DNA from: Paracamarosporium sp. OC-R06-R3
Lineage: Eukaryota > Ascomycota > Dothideomycetes > Pleosporales > Didymosphaeriaceae
DNA: 64,000 nucleotides
NCBI GenBank assembly: GCA_019828545.1
Contig: JACVRA010000165.1
Span: forward strand, 558,001 to 622,000
Direction of reading: 5' to 3'
Shown here piece after piece: positions 1 through 11,953 of the stretch (position 1 is its first letter; every line of letters starts with the position of its first letter). The notes under the pieces were generated by a model, which saw only the letters and a list, made by a program, of their open reading frames with translations, was not told the origin of the DNA and did not search any database. The position numbers were made by a program, and so were the translations under genes.

Positions 1-90
1 ACGAAGGTCGCAACTGAAACACACAATGCAGTTCGCCCACTCCTCAATCCAAGTCGACCCAAAACATCCGCTCGCCCGCTTCTCTCCCGA

Positions 91-1193
91 TTACGTGAAA
101 GCCATGCTCTTCTTAATCTCTGCAATCGCCAGCGCCGGGTTCAGGCCCTTGGGGCACGTCCGCGAGCAGTTCAGAATAGTGTGGCATCGGTACAAGCTCA
201 TGCTGTTGTTCAGCGCATCCTGGCGCTCGGCCTTCTTCTCGTCTCGCGAGTCGGCAATCCAGCGGTAGCTCTGCAATAGCACGGCGGGGCCGAGGTACTC
301 TTCCTGGTTCCACCAGTACGAGGGGCAAGAGGTCGAGCAGCAGGCGCAGAGGATGCATTCGTAGAGGCCGTCGAGCTTCTTGCGGTCTTCCTTTGTTTGG
401 CGGTACTCACGGCCCTGCGTCAAAGGTTAGATGGATGTGGAGGAATGGAGGGGAAGCGAGAAAACGTACGTCTGGTGACGGGGTTGTGCGCTGGAGGTAG
501 GGCTTCACGGATCGGTATTGCTTGTAGAAGAGCGTCATGTCGGGCACCAAGTCCTTGACGACGTACATGTGCGGGAGGGGGTAGATGCGCGACTCCTTGC
601 CGGGCTCGGTGGGGATGCGGCCTGTATAGCTGGATTAGCTCCATGTGCCATGCCCAAACACGGCAGCTACATACACAGACAAGCCAACGTGTTGACACCG
701 TCAATGTTCATTGCGCAGCTACCGCAGATACCCTCACGGCAACTCCGTCGGAAGGTCAACGTAGGGTCGATCTCGTTCTTGATGCGGATGAGCGCGTCCA
801 GCATCATGGGTCCGGTCTTGTTCAGGTCAAGCGAGTACGTCTGCATCTTGGGCTTCGAGGTGGGCTCGTCCGGGTTCCAGCGGTAGATGTGGAACGTCTT
901 CATCTTCGCATCCTTGCCGGGCGCCGGCTCCTTAACGGTCGGCGTCTTGCTCTCGGGGATGGGCGACCGCGATGCATCTGGCACAATCGTCTCGCCGACC
1001 TTGGAGATGGGGTCGCGGGCCTTGGTGTCGGTGACGGAGGCGAAACCGCGTGCGAAGACGGCTGGGCGGACGGCAGCTGCGGGCGGTGTCAGTAGAGCTC
1101 CAATTGCGCCGTTTGGGCGTATATAGGCGGCTGTAGGGCGTGCGTACCTGTCCTCGAGGTAGCCAGACGGGTAATTGCGCGAGCGGAGGCCAT
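91..1193 (-). CDS. SDH2: Succinate dehydrogenase iron-sulfur subunit (complex II)
   Basis: Mitochondrial complex II subunit that passes electrons from the flavoprotein to ubiquinone. Four exons on the minus strand: 1148-1193, 675-1076, 470-621, 91-414, giving 307 aa. The N-terminus is Arg/Ser/Ala-rich without acidic residues, like a mitochondrial presequence. The 2Fe-2S ligands lie in CREGICGSC (C128, C133, C136) and C148. The 4Fe-4S and 3Fe-4S clusters are in [12 protein letters not shown] and [12 protein letters not shown]. The first exon is only 46 nt; starting at MASARAIT is required because the longer reading frame runs through the first intron. The histidine of CHTILNC is residue 278, the position where SDHI-fungicide resistance arises in Alternaria (H277/H278); here it is the sensitive-type His. 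All cluster cysteines are intact. Identification is firm. Confidence 0.95.
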
Positions 1194-1570
1194 TGTGGGC
1201 GTTGTCCAAGGAGTGCGTGGGGATGGCGAACTGTCTTGGAGGTGGTTACGTTCACGATGTGCAAGACCTCGGGCAAACCTTGAGCGGCCAATCAACCGTC
1301 GGCTGTTGTAATGTGGCCTAAGCTCGATCTTCGGGGCATCTCGGCACATGTGCCACCCGCACGCGACATCCTCCGCATCCGTCATCATACCCATCTTCGT
1401 TTACACTGGTGATTTCATCGAGTTGTAGAAGAAGCCGTTCGAAAGACGATGGACTCTGGCATTAAATCGTAGTCTCATTGGTCATCGTGCTATATCCCTG
1501 CACGCAAAAAAGAGCTGGCTACCTGTAATACAGTGAAGATGACCAAAGCATCATCATTCCTTCTGTGACT
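1194..1570. other. Intergenic: SDH2 promoter side and tether-gene 3' end
   Basis: 377 bases between the start of SDH2 and the stop of the next minus-strand gene. It must hold the SDH2 promoter and the 3' UTR of the upstream neighbour. I see no convincing open frame or RNA in it. Confidence 0.6.
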
Positions 1571-4204
1571 TCAGTGCCCCGCTACCCTCCTGATGTCTGC
1601 AATAGCTTTCCTCCTGTAGTCACTCTCTGCGAATAGCGCTTTGATCATATCCACCACCTCATCGACCCCCATCTCAAGCTTCAACTCCCCATCCGTCCAC
1701 ATATATTTGATGTCCGCCAAGCTCGAGTCCAATATCTCGCTCAAGTACTGGAACTTGAACCAGTTCGGCGTGTAAACACTCGTCATATCTCGCTGCTCGC
1801 CACTGTCGTCTTCCGTGATGAAAAGCGCGGAAAGTGACGAGAGGGAGACGCAATATCCACGAAGTTTCTTCGATTCGTCTTCCGCGATGTCCGTCATGTC
1901 TTCGACATCAGCAATGAATTTAGACAGAGCAGTTGAGACGAGTGAGCCAAGGGATTGGAGCAGCGCTGAGTGCGAAAGAACGGGCTTCCACGCGTTTTTC
2001 ACGTCGGATATGCGATCAATGGTCATGGCGACGGCATTGTCGCATTCAGCGGCGAACGGCATCTTGGTGCATGAGGAGAAGCCCTGTGCGGTGTCGAGAT
2101 GATCGCGAATGATGGTCCTCTGAGACTCCATCTCGCGGCCATACGCGCGCTTGCCGAAACCTTCAATAGCCTTGATATCCTGATCGAGCCGTGGCTTGAG
2201 CCGAACGGAGGGCTTCAAGTGTCGCGGCAGCTCCGAGGAACGGTCTTTTTCTACTTGCTCAGCGAGGAAAGCGCGAAGGCGGTCGGAGAGGCGCGTGCAA
2301 TCGTTGTAGATCAGCATATTGGCTGCGATGTCCCGGGAGTAGTGGGTAGCTGCCGTAGCCCGGTACATGGCGAGCAGGAGACTTGGGATGGCGAAGAGAC
2401 CTCCACTGGCGGGCGCAATAGCGGAGCTGATAAGATCTGGGGTGTTAAGAGTGCCGACGTCTGTAACGGCTTGAAGAATCATCTCAATGATAGAATCTGG
2501 AATTGCCGTGACTGTGTATGTCTCCCTCAACGTCATCTCCCGTTCCTTTGAAGGCTTCTCAGATTTTGCTGCCTGGCCATTGACCTTCGGCTTTGTGGTG
2601 GGCTGAGAAACAGGCTCTGATGTGGGCTGCTTCGCTTCTTCCTCATCATCCCAATCTGCTCCCCAATCTTCGGCATCTTCTTCGGGTTGCGCTTTGGGCG
2701 TTTTATCTTCCTGCTGCGGTTGCTGCGATTCGTCCTCGTCCATGCCCCAAGCACTCATATCCTCTTCTTCTACTGCTTCAGTCTCGTCTCTCTTGTCATT
2801 GTTTGCCGGTTCTGTTGCCCCCGCATCTTCTTCGCCCCAGTCAGCCCCCCAGTCTTCGTCTTGCTCTTCATGTCCACCAAGCATAGCGTCACCCTTAGAT
2901 AAAACCTGGGTCTCCACCCGTTCTACTGTCTTCTTTTCTTGTGCTTGTCTCGGGAATATCCGCTGTACCTGAGCTATCGCGGCTTCTTTCTGTCTCGCAA
3001 GCCATATTTCAGCAGACTTATCAACCCATTCTGTCAAGCGTTGTTGCCCGTTCCATCCAAGCTCATCGAAGGACTCGACAAGCCCAAGTACAAGCGAGAG
3101 TGTCTCTTGGAAATCGGGAATGCCCTTTGTAGACAGTGGCACAGCAGGTAGTAGCCAATTCGAGATCAGTCGGTTGGCGAGGGCAGGTACCAGCTCCTCG
3201 GACAGAGGGACGGCGACGGCGGGAGGCATGCGCGTACTTAGATAATCGGCTATGGCTTGAATATCCTCCAATGCAGCTTTGACACTCATGTCGCTTACTT
3301 GTCCGGTGACTTGAATGTCGTCGCCATAGATCGTCAAAGCAGACACGATCTGATCGGAGCCGATGGCTAGCCGTGACTGTAGAATGATGCTGTCAAAGTC
3401 GCGGCTGAGCCGGGCGATATAGCTGTCGAGCAATCCTAGCCTTGTCAATGCTTCGACCACTGTGCCAATGTTCACGCCATCCTCTCGCTCAACCTCCTCC
3501 TTCAACGTGATCTTTTTCTCTTGAGTGTTGACCAGAATCAAACTGTTCCATATCTCCGTGACGTTCTCTACGATTGCTGACCTCAGCTGGTCTGATCTTA
3601 TCTTTAGAAGGCCAACCACTCGCGTGTTCTCGAAAGGCCCAAGCCTCTTGAACGCACCGTCCGCATCTTCCAGTCGCTCAAGAGCATGTATGATGTGGCT
3701 ATGAACTGCGGCATCCTGAGCTGACTCTAGCAGAGCTGAGATATCTTTGAGCTGCTCTACGACCTGCACAAGGCTCTCGTTATATGCGATTTCGGAATGT
3801 AGGAAGCTGACTTTGGAGGCGGCGTCTTGAACCTGTGCAGTCTTCTCTTTTCCAGACTCTGCCTGCTGCACAATCTCCTTGGCTGTTTCTTGCGAGCGTT
3901 TGATGTCGGCTTGGAGTTTGCGGGCTTGGGTCATCCAGCCATCGACGTCGGACGCAGCTTCGCGGGAGACTTGGCGGATTTGTTCCTGGAGTCATTGTCG
4001 GCATGTGCAACAGAACGTGAAAGAAGAAATTGAAAGGCATACCTTGGTATCCTCTCTGGCCTTTTCTAGAGTCTGTCGAAGCTTTGGAAGCGCTTCAGAC
4101 CCCACAGGCGCAGACGATACATCTTCCGACTGTGGGAAGGAGCCGTGTTCGACGGACTGGAGAAGGGCATCCCCAAGCTCCCGATCAGAGACTTGCGAGG
4201 ACAT
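1571..4204 (-). CDS. ZW10/Dsl1-type ER vesicle-tethering protein
   Basis: Two exons (4043-4204, 1571-3985; 58-nt intron) encode 858 aa. The N-terminal half is helical and coiled-coil rich and resembles the ZW10/Dsl1 N-terminal domain; the C-terminus (IKALFAESDYRRKAI) matches the end of that family. Residues about 425-505 form an acidic low-complexity segment with three tryptophan motifs (DWGADW, SAWGMDE, DWGADWDDE). In yeast Dsl1 an acidic Trp-containing 'lasso' in the same relative place binds COPI coat subunits, so I infer a role in retrograde Golgi-to-ER tethering rather than, or besides, a kinetochore role. The start is the first ATG of exon 1 and the splice keeps frame. Family assignment is fairly sure; functional choice between ZW10 and Dsl1 is inference. 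Confidence 0.8.
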
Positions 4205-5004
4205 TGGAGCTATCGGCGTATGATCATATCGTTCACTGGCGGAGTCGACGTGTCTTGTGTATGTGGAACCTATGCAATGTTGATTCGTGGCGCGTTCTGC
4301 GAGTCAAACGGGCCGTGCGCCGGAGCCCTACGAGCCCTACCGAAAGATTGCAACCCCACCACCCCGCCATCGTCAGGAGCTGTGCGCTGGTAGCAGTCCG
4401 TTGTCGACTTTCCCCTCGAGTCCAATCAGAAGGCAGAACTTCGCTCATTTTTTCCTTCTTCCATACCAATCACGTTCACCCAACACATCATCTCCGTTGG
4501 AGCAGTGCGTCGTCGAGGGTTTGTCACATTCAGAAAAGTGTACTTCTAGTCCGCCCGTCCGTAAACACGACCGGGGCTGCATCGTGGGAGGCCGTCTCTG
4601 CTTTTAGGCAACGTTACTACCGGTAAGCTTTGCACTGCACGCACATTCGCCCTTCCTGTTCTAGCATGGAACACTCAGCTCGCGAAGCGGCATAATTCGC
4701 TTTCGTGTCAGCTGAGTGGCTCCCTAGTCCAACCCTCGCCATGCGCGCTTTCCATAACGCACTTGGTGTTGTTTTCTACGCCGCGCAACTGACCATCTGT
4801 TTTGCCGCACATTACCCTGAGGGACCTACCCCCTCGATCCGGAAGCTAACAGAGAACAATGGTAGCACGGAGCAGCTTTCGTACAAAGGAACTTGGGCAC
4901 CCGGAACAGTAAACGAAGACCAGCCAGACGCACCTTCTTGCACCGACGCAGAGTGCTTCTTCTACAACTCCGACATAGACCAGCAGCCTTTCCTTTTCGC
5001 CAAC
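4205..5004. other. Divergent promoter region with in-frame upstream extension
   Basis: Head-to-head spacer between the tether gene and the M16 protease. From 4741 (or 4705) to 5004 the protease frame stays open and would add 88 residues beginning with a hydrophobic stretch (MRAFHNALGVVFYAAQLTIC) that looks like a signal peptide. Known family members start near the ATG at 5005, so I treat this part as 5' UTR, unresolved. Confidence 0.45.
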
Positions 5005-8000
5005 ATGGGGTCCGTTGCGCGGGAAACTAATTTCAAAAAAATCCAGCAATTCAAGGCCGACTACACCGAGGCCGAGTTCACTCAGTATGAGTCGCAGCGC
5101 ACCGGCATGAACGTCGTCGTGGTCGACAGAAAGGGACCCAAGATCTACGGGTACTTTGCACTAGCCACAGAGATCCACGATGACTCCGGAGCACGTAAGT
5201 ACCTGTAAAACCCTGAATGATGCGTCTGCTCATCCAAACAGCACACACACTGGAGCATCTCTGCTTTATGGGCTCGCGGAAATACCCCTTCAAGGGTGTG
5301 TTGGACAAACTTTCTACTCGGGCCTATTCCGATACCAACGCCTGGACGGACGTCGATGAGACTGTCTACACACTGACTACAGCGGGCTGGGAAGGTTTCG
5401 CGCAGATTCTGCCAATCTACCTAGACCACCTTGTTGTTCCTACTCTCACAGACGAGGGGTGCTATACTGAAGTACACCACATCGACGGCACTGGACACGA
5501 TGCCGGGTAAGCACGATCCTAGACACATTGTTACCTAAACTAATCGACAAAGTGTCGTGTACTCCGAGATGCAAGGCCGCCAAAACCTACAGGGTGACCT
5601 AATGGACTTGGAGATGCGTCGCCTCCTATATCCCGAACGCTATGGTTTCCGTTACGAGACCGGAGGTCGTATAGAAGCTTTACGAGTTCTTACCGCGGAA
5701 CGAATCCGCCAGTTCCACCGCGACATGTACCAGCCTAAGAACCTCCGGCTAGTCCTCATCGGCGAGGTCGATCACACAAACCTTCTAGAAATTCTGGACA
5801 AGTTCGAAGATGACATTGCTGACAGCGTACCCTCATATACTGCTCCCTTCAAGCGGCCATGGTCAGACTCAAAGTTAGAGCAAGGTCTCACCAAGACGAC
5901 CGTAGAGACTGTCGAGTTTCCCGAAGAGGATGAATCTACTGGCGAAATTCAGATCGGCCTCATCGGGCCTGATTCCACAGATGAGAAGCTTGAGACAGCC
6001 CTCAACACGGTGCTGATGTACCTTGCTGGCTCTTCGGTCTCGGTTCTAGTCAACAGGCTTGCGGAGAAGGAGCATCTCACTAGTATGGTATACTTCTATG
6101 TCCGGAGCTTTTCTCAATCAATTATACACTTCACATTGACCAGTGTCGCTACCGAGAAGCTCGAAGGGGTTGAGAAGCGTTTCTGGGAAGTTCTTCGAGA
6201 GCACGTGTCTCAACCGATAGACTTGGCTTACCTCAAAGATTGCCTACATCGATTCAAGCGCCAGGTCAGGTTCACTTCGGAAATTGGCAATGATGAATTC
6301 AAGGATCCCGTCATCAAAGACCATTCTTACGGTCCACGTGATGGCTCAAAGCTTCGGGAGGCCCTCGAATCGCTTTCTGTCTTTGACGAGCTCGAAGAGT
6401 GGGGCGAGGAAGACTGGCGCTCCTTCATCAACAAGTGGATCGTTGAACCCCATCATGTATCCCTTCTCGGGAAACCTTCAGTAGCACTTGCAGAGAAGAT
6501 CAAGTCCGAAGAAGTTGAGCGCGTCAAGGCGCAACAAGAAAAGCTTGGCGAGGCAGGGCTAAAGGAGAAGGCCGAAAAGCTGGAGAAGGCGAAAGCTGAA
6601 AATGATAAGCCGATCCCGCTAGAGATGATGGAGAGGCTGAAAGTTCCCAGTACTAGCTCGATCCATTTTTTTGAGACTACCACCGCTCGTTCTGGTCTTG
6701 CAAAGAAGCTCGGCATCATGGATAACAAGATCCAGAAGATCATCGACAAAGATGAGAACGGTCTTCCCCTATTCATCCATTACGAATCTATCCCCACATC
6801 ATTCGTTCACTTTGGGCTCGCGCTTGGTACAGCCTCCGTGCCTACTGAGCTGAAGCCCCTACTTGGCGTCTATCTTACGAACTTCTTTGGCACGCCTATT
6901 GTCCGAGATGGCAAACGCATCGAGTTTGAACAAGTCATCACTGACCTAGAGAAAGACACAATTGAGTACAGTCTTGACCGTGGCAACGACATCGGAAACG
7001 GAGAGATGATATACATCCACTTCGTTTCTGAGGCAGACAAGTTCAAGGATGTCGTCCAGTGGCTCGCAGACCTCCTTGTGAACTCCATCTTCGACACCGA
7101 GCGATTGATTGCAGCAGTGAAGAAGATGCTCGCGGATGTACCTGACGAAAAGCGCGACGGTCATAGCATGCTGTTTGCGGTCGACCGGATGGTCCACTAT
7201 AAGGAAAGTTCTTCCGTCCGCGCGACAAACACTCTCGTCAAAGCGCTCTATTTGAAGCGTACGTTGAAGCAGCTCAAGACGGAGCCTCAGCAGGTGATCG
7301 ATAAGCTCGAGTCCTTGCGCAAGCATCTCTTGACTTTTTCGAACCTCCGCGTTCTAGCAATCGCCAATTTCGAAACCCTTCCCAACCCTGTTTCCACATT
7401 TAAGGTTCTCACCGACGCTATCAAACCGGGACCAGAACCTACTATCGACCCGATTGATGACCGCAAATCCCTGCTTTCAGACATAGGCGCAAATCCTGGT
7501 GGCGCACACTATGTCATTCCCATGCCTATCGACTCATCCTTTGCCATGCTGACTTCAAAGGGGCCCGATTCCTACACTAGCCCGGAACTGCCTGCTCTGA
7601 TGGTTGCTTTGGCTTACCTAGATGCCGTTGAAGGTCCCATGTGGCAGGACATTCGCGGTACCGGTCTAGCCTACGGTGCGAACTTCCTGCGTGATATTCA
7701 GGCCGGTCTTCTCAAGTTCCGTATCTACAAGTCTCCAAACTCATACGCCGCTTACGCAAAGGCGCGAACTGTCATCAAAGAGTACGGTGATGGAACACGC
7801 AAGTTCGACAAACTAGCTCTTGAGGGTGCGATCAGCAGCATCGTGAGAGAATTCGTCGACGACAAAGCAACTATCGTTGATGCGGCACGGGGTAGCTTCA
7901 TTGATCTGGTGGTGAAGTGCGTAGGCAAGGAGTGGTCAGAGTGGGTACTGGGGCAAGTTAGGGAGGTCAAGGAGGAGGATGTGCGCAAGACCTTCACTGA

Positions 8001-8304
8001 TGTCATTGCTAACGTCTTTGATCCCAACAAGACTGACATGGTCATCACATGTGGTGGCACCATGGTCGAGGTATGATCCTTCCCATTCTCTCTTCGATAT
8101 TGAAGGATGATCTAATCAATATTGTAGGATCTGAAGAAGAATTTCGAGAAGGATGGCTTTAAGGTCAACATCAAGCAGCTTGTCGACTTCCAAGAAGATT
8201 ATGGATTGAAGGGAGACGATGGTGAGGAAGATGATGAAGATGAGGACTACAGTGAGGGAAGCGAGGGAAGCGAGGGAAGCGAAGAGGAATCTGAAAAGGA
8301 GTAG
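5005..8304 (+). CDS. M16-family zinc metalloprotease (yeast YOL098C-like)
   Basis: Four exons: 5005-5194, 5242-5506, 5553-8070, 8128-8304, about 1049 aa. The inverted zinc motif HxxEH appears as HTLEH at residues 65-69, assembled across the first intron, followed by a GVLDKL segment, TRAYSDTNAWT and GYTEVHH-type blocks that are hallmarks of the pitrilysin/Cym1-like subfamily. A second peptidase-like half follows. The tail is acidic and includes three tandem copies of a 9-bp unit (gagggaagc) coding for repeated Glu-Gly-Ser. The family degrades small peptides; the cellular compartment is uncertain. The start at 5005 (MGSVARETNFKKIQ) matches the usual family N-terminus; an in-frame extension from 4741 with a hydrophobic leader is the alternative. 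Confidence 0.88.
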
Positions 8305-8505
8305 ATATCGCTATGTATGTATTATAGGCTGCAAGTACATAGAGCGCATTGTTAAGCACATGCTGATCGCTGTCTTCGCAACATCTACAAAATTTCACAA
8401 TCTTATTTCTAGATGAAACCAGTCGTGATAGTGTAGCAAAGCGTATATAAGTTAGTTGTTTGTTTCATGCTCTTTGCTATTCTTCCAAGAATACTCAATC
8501 CTCTC

Positions 8506-10671
8506 TCAATTTATTTCGAATGCCTCTGCTTGCAGCTCTCCCTTTTGCGCCATTTTCACTAACTCGCCGTCCATCATACCCAGCATGAAGGCCGGACCAA
8601 CGTAGATGTAATGATCTTCGATCTTCCGTAGAATGACCGGAAAGTGACAGCCATTAATTAAGCAGATCAGATCGCCAGGTTGAGTATCCCAAGGCACCGT
8701 TCCGAATGTACCACCTTTGCTGCATACAAGTGCACGCGCCTTCATGAAAAATGCTTCCCTCTTCAACAGATCGAGCATCACGGGGTACCACGGTATTTTC
8801 TCCCATGGATCCCATTCATGCGCGTATATGAAGACTTGCTTACCATCTGGACTGTACTCAATTCTGTGGTGTGAATGAAAATCTGATACATTGACCTTAA
8901 GCTTTGATGAGCTGCCGAGGAAGTGCCCTTGGGACAACCTTCACCATGTGCTCCAATGTTAGAGGTCCAGGAAACATGGCATGCAAGGAGCTGGCGTCAT
9001 ATACGTCTGGATTTTGAGTATCTGGGTCCTCCCAAAGAAACTTCATCTTGAGATATTCCCTGTTCAGCCAGGCAACAAATGCGATGCCCAGCTGTGCAAG
9101 TGAATCATCGTCTAGGTTGATCCTGCCATCACCTATGAAATCACCAATCACAGTGCGATATACAGCTTGGAGTACCGGTATGATCGGTTTGTAATGTTTT
9201 GTACTGTTGTAAACGAATAATACACGCTCCATTAAGCTCGTTTTGGGATTTGTCACCACGTGAACTTGCTCCACCGTCTCAACGATATAGCCGCGTGTAA
9301 CCAGCCAATTCGGACTTCCTAGAATCGCACACCCGGCTTGGAGAGTATTCGCTGCGTTATAGAACGTGGGTGTACAGAATATTCCCAGTTCTGGTAGCTC
9401 AGTCGGTTCGGCATGGGAGACTGCATGCAGATCAGGCACCCACGACGGTGTTTCGATATCTTAATTTTGTGCTTCAGAAAGGGTTTTTAGCCTCCCCAGA
9501 GCGAGGAGCTGCAGATCTGATCGATACTGTAAAAAATATCCACAGAGTATAGCAGTTAGTTGACTGGGTGGCTGAGAGTAGTCGATGCTAATGAATTCGG
9601 ACAAGCCAGTGATCCCGAGAAGCGAATAGATCTTGTCGTTGGGCTCCGAGACTCGCAGGTGGCGTGTCCTACCGATAAGCATTGAGAGTTGGTCGAGATT
9701 TCCATTGAAAGGACGCTCGCTAGCCTCGTGCTGCACCCAGAAGTAGGCTGTGTCGAAATGATGCCAGCCTAGATCGCGTTGAATTACGAAATCATTACGG
9801 ACATTCTGCTCTCCATTACAGTGCAAGCTGAATCTCAATTCTTGAAGCAGATAGCACAGTGACCAGAGGTAACGCGATGGAATTATGTCCTCCCCACACA
9901 TCAAGATTAGATTTTTTGACAGAACAATCTCTTGAAATGTCCCTATATTAACAATTAACACATGTACGTGCGTTTCACGCGTAAGAGAGACTCACATCCA
10001 CGAGTCCAATACACATTGTCATGAAGCTCCCTCAAAGCCTTCCAAGGGCTAGTGTTTGAAGGAAAAATAGATATGTCGGGTAGTCCATCTGGATACTTGC
10101 TCCATTGGAATTTCTCAGCCACAAGCGCCACTTTCTCTTGTATTGTGTCCAGATCCTCAGCCAAAACAACGGTCCGTACCATCGTCTTGAACATCACAGT
10201 ACTGTGCGTGTACGCTGGTCGGAACCAAGCAATAACCAACTTCGCGCAAGGATATAACAGATGCATCAAAGATACTTATATCGCCTTTTCTACGGAATCG
10301 CCTTGATTGATGCATAGAGCATCTGTCCATAGAGCTTCGCAGATCTCGACCGCCCCTGCAGCACGGATTTGTCGTAATGCGACTGCTAAGTTGGACTGAA
10401 TACGCACTGTATGGCCATTGAAGCTAATTTCTTCGGGATTGCTAGAGTCGCCCCATACGTATGAGAGAGCGGTGTATTGTGTGCCTTCGAGAGCAACTGG
10501 TCTGAGGGTGCATGCTAATGGAGCATCCGGATCGCCTGAGGGATTTATGGCGAGAATTCGGATCTCACCATCTTTGAGGGGCGTGTATACCTCAGAAAGC
10601 TGGCTTTGTGGTATGCTTGCAATGTCTGCGCTTTCGTTGACACGGTCTATGAAGGTCTCCTGTGCAATCTA
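8506..10671 (-). pseudogene. HET-domain (heterokaryon incompatibility-like) gene, degraded
   Basis: Conceptual translation on the minus strand gives the HET signature: YTALSYVWGD, then ALWTDALCINQ, then NVYWTRGW completed across an intron of about 50 nt near 9960-10010 (GTGAGT...ATATAG). Downstream text includes the usual DKIYSLLGI, PSWVPD and a C-terminal PWDTQPGD block followed by MDGELVKM. At least two in-frame TAA codons interrupt it, one just after DSVEKAI near 10270 (where Gln is expected before VSLMHLLYP) and one before DIETPSWVPD near 9463. Around 8890-8937 the frame also changes, either a frameshift or an unrecognised intron. The N-terminal start is not visible: a stop lies just upstream of the first HET residues, at a possible acceptor. 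Both TAA codons could come from CAA by C-to-T change. Broken relic is the best reading; introns cannot remove both stops cleanly. Confidence 0.75.
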
Positions 10672-11158
10672 AACTAGCGATTTCAGTTCATTTCCCGTTG
10701 GTGGAGCTTGGCTTTGCGTATGCTTTTGACTTTCAGAAGACATGATATGGCTGGATGATGTAACATCTGGTTTCCCGTCGCCGTAGCGTGTCTCTCTTTC
10801 GTGCGCACAATCGGCGTATGTGGCAGGGAACGACTACTTAATCTTTGTCGCCGCAGTTTGATAGAAAGCATGTATAGACTGTTTCGGGGCACTCTCTCTT
10901 GTGTTAAGTAGGGGTGATACAATTGAGGCTGTGCCGCCCCGCCAAACGACACTGTCAAGGGTTTGGGGGCTGGCGAACATATTTATGCCGAGCATGCAAA
11001 TGCCCATGTATCTTGGTTTTCGGACCACCACTCACACTTGAAGTAAATGTTTGATTATGCTGATGTTCTACCTGAATTTCAAGTTGGGGCTCGCAATTGT
11101 GAATGAGTCGTGCAACGGTGGGCAAACAGTTATCCTTGCATCGAGCTAGTTACTTCAT
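10672..11158. other. Intergenic spacer upstream of the HET relic
   Basis: About 490 bases between the visible 5' end of the HET relic and the stop of the next minus-strand gene. It could hide a lost first exon of the HET gene. No other supported content. Confidence 0.5.
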
Positions 11159-11953
11159 TCAGTATCGCATTCCTTGAAAGCCATACATCCTGGTCTGTCC
11201 TTCTAAAGGACCTCCCACCTTCTTCAACTCCTTGGGCGCGTTTTCGAGCTTCTTGAACACTGCTCCCACATCATCTTCTTCCTCTCCAATCTCTGCCCCA
11301 GATCTGTTCTTCTCCAAAGCTTTGGCACGATCTTCAGAAAGTCGCATGCTGAATTTGACTTCGGGCTGCTCGTTGCGCGTACGATGAACGCTCAATAGGG
11401 AAACGGCACCTGGCTGCGGAACTGCTTCAGCGCGTCCATCGATCTGTTCTACGAAGTAAGCTTGGAGCCAAGTCTCCTGACGTTCAGAATCGATCAGAAA
11501 ACAGAACGAGAGGCATCCGAAGGTATCGTGTCCCCATCCAAGATCCCCCTTTCGCAAAGTATGTAGGTCGAGGAAGTCGGGGTTGTGGAGCTGAGGGACA
11601 GCAAAGCCACTCTTAAGCTCAACAGTGCTCAGATTCGCAAAGTCTACAGCGTTCTGTTGGATGATGTGGTCGATCAAGGCGATATTGGCAGTTTCTGCGA
11701 ACGCGAAGCCTTGCGAGATGGTGGTGAATTGGTTCGGCTGCTTCGAAAAGCGAAAGATGACAGCCTTCTTAACCGCGTACTGTGTGCGGTAGCTCTCTGC
11801 AGGCGTTTCGAGCGCGGCGGTGGTGTAGATTTTGCATGCTTGGTCGTAAGCCATACTGACCTTTTTGCGGATCTCCTCAGGCACATTCTTGTATGTCTCG
11901 CCTGAGAGCTTGGGAACGATCTCTTGCCCGACGCGCACAAAAGATGGTGCCAT
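11159..11953 (-). CDS. Uncharacterised 264-aa protein
   Basis: A single-exon frame that I do not recognise. The start is placed at MAPSFVRVG because the 48 residues upstream in the same frame look like translated leader and the context there is A at -3 (purine). The sequence is soluble-looking, without signal peptide or membrane helix. It has a mixed alpha/beta centre (KAVIFRFSKQPNQFTT, GDLGWGHDTFGCLSF) and a charged, lysine/glutamate-rich tail ending in GQTRMYGFQGMRY. Even codon use and lack of internal stops over 795 nt support a real gene. No function is assigned. Confidence 0.65.
   Translation of the reverse strand: MAPSFVRVGQEIVPKLSGETYKNVPEEIRKKVSMAYDQACKIYTTAALETPAESYRTQYAVKKAVIFRFSKQPNQFTTISQGFAFAETANIALIDHIIQQNAVDFANLSTVELKSGFAVPQLHNPDFLDLHTLRKGDLGWGHDTFGCLSFCFLIDSERQETWLQAYFVEQIDGRAEAVPQPGAVSLLSVHRTRNEQPEVKFSMRLSEDRAKALEKNRSGAEIGEEEDDVGAVFKKLENAPKELKKVGGPLEGQTRMYGFQGMRY

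Noticed and set aside
9389..9440. Perfect A-box match tagctcagtcgg suggesting a tRNA
   Set aside because: It lies inside the HET coding frame, no acceptor stem forms, and the downstream B-box-like sequence matches poorly.
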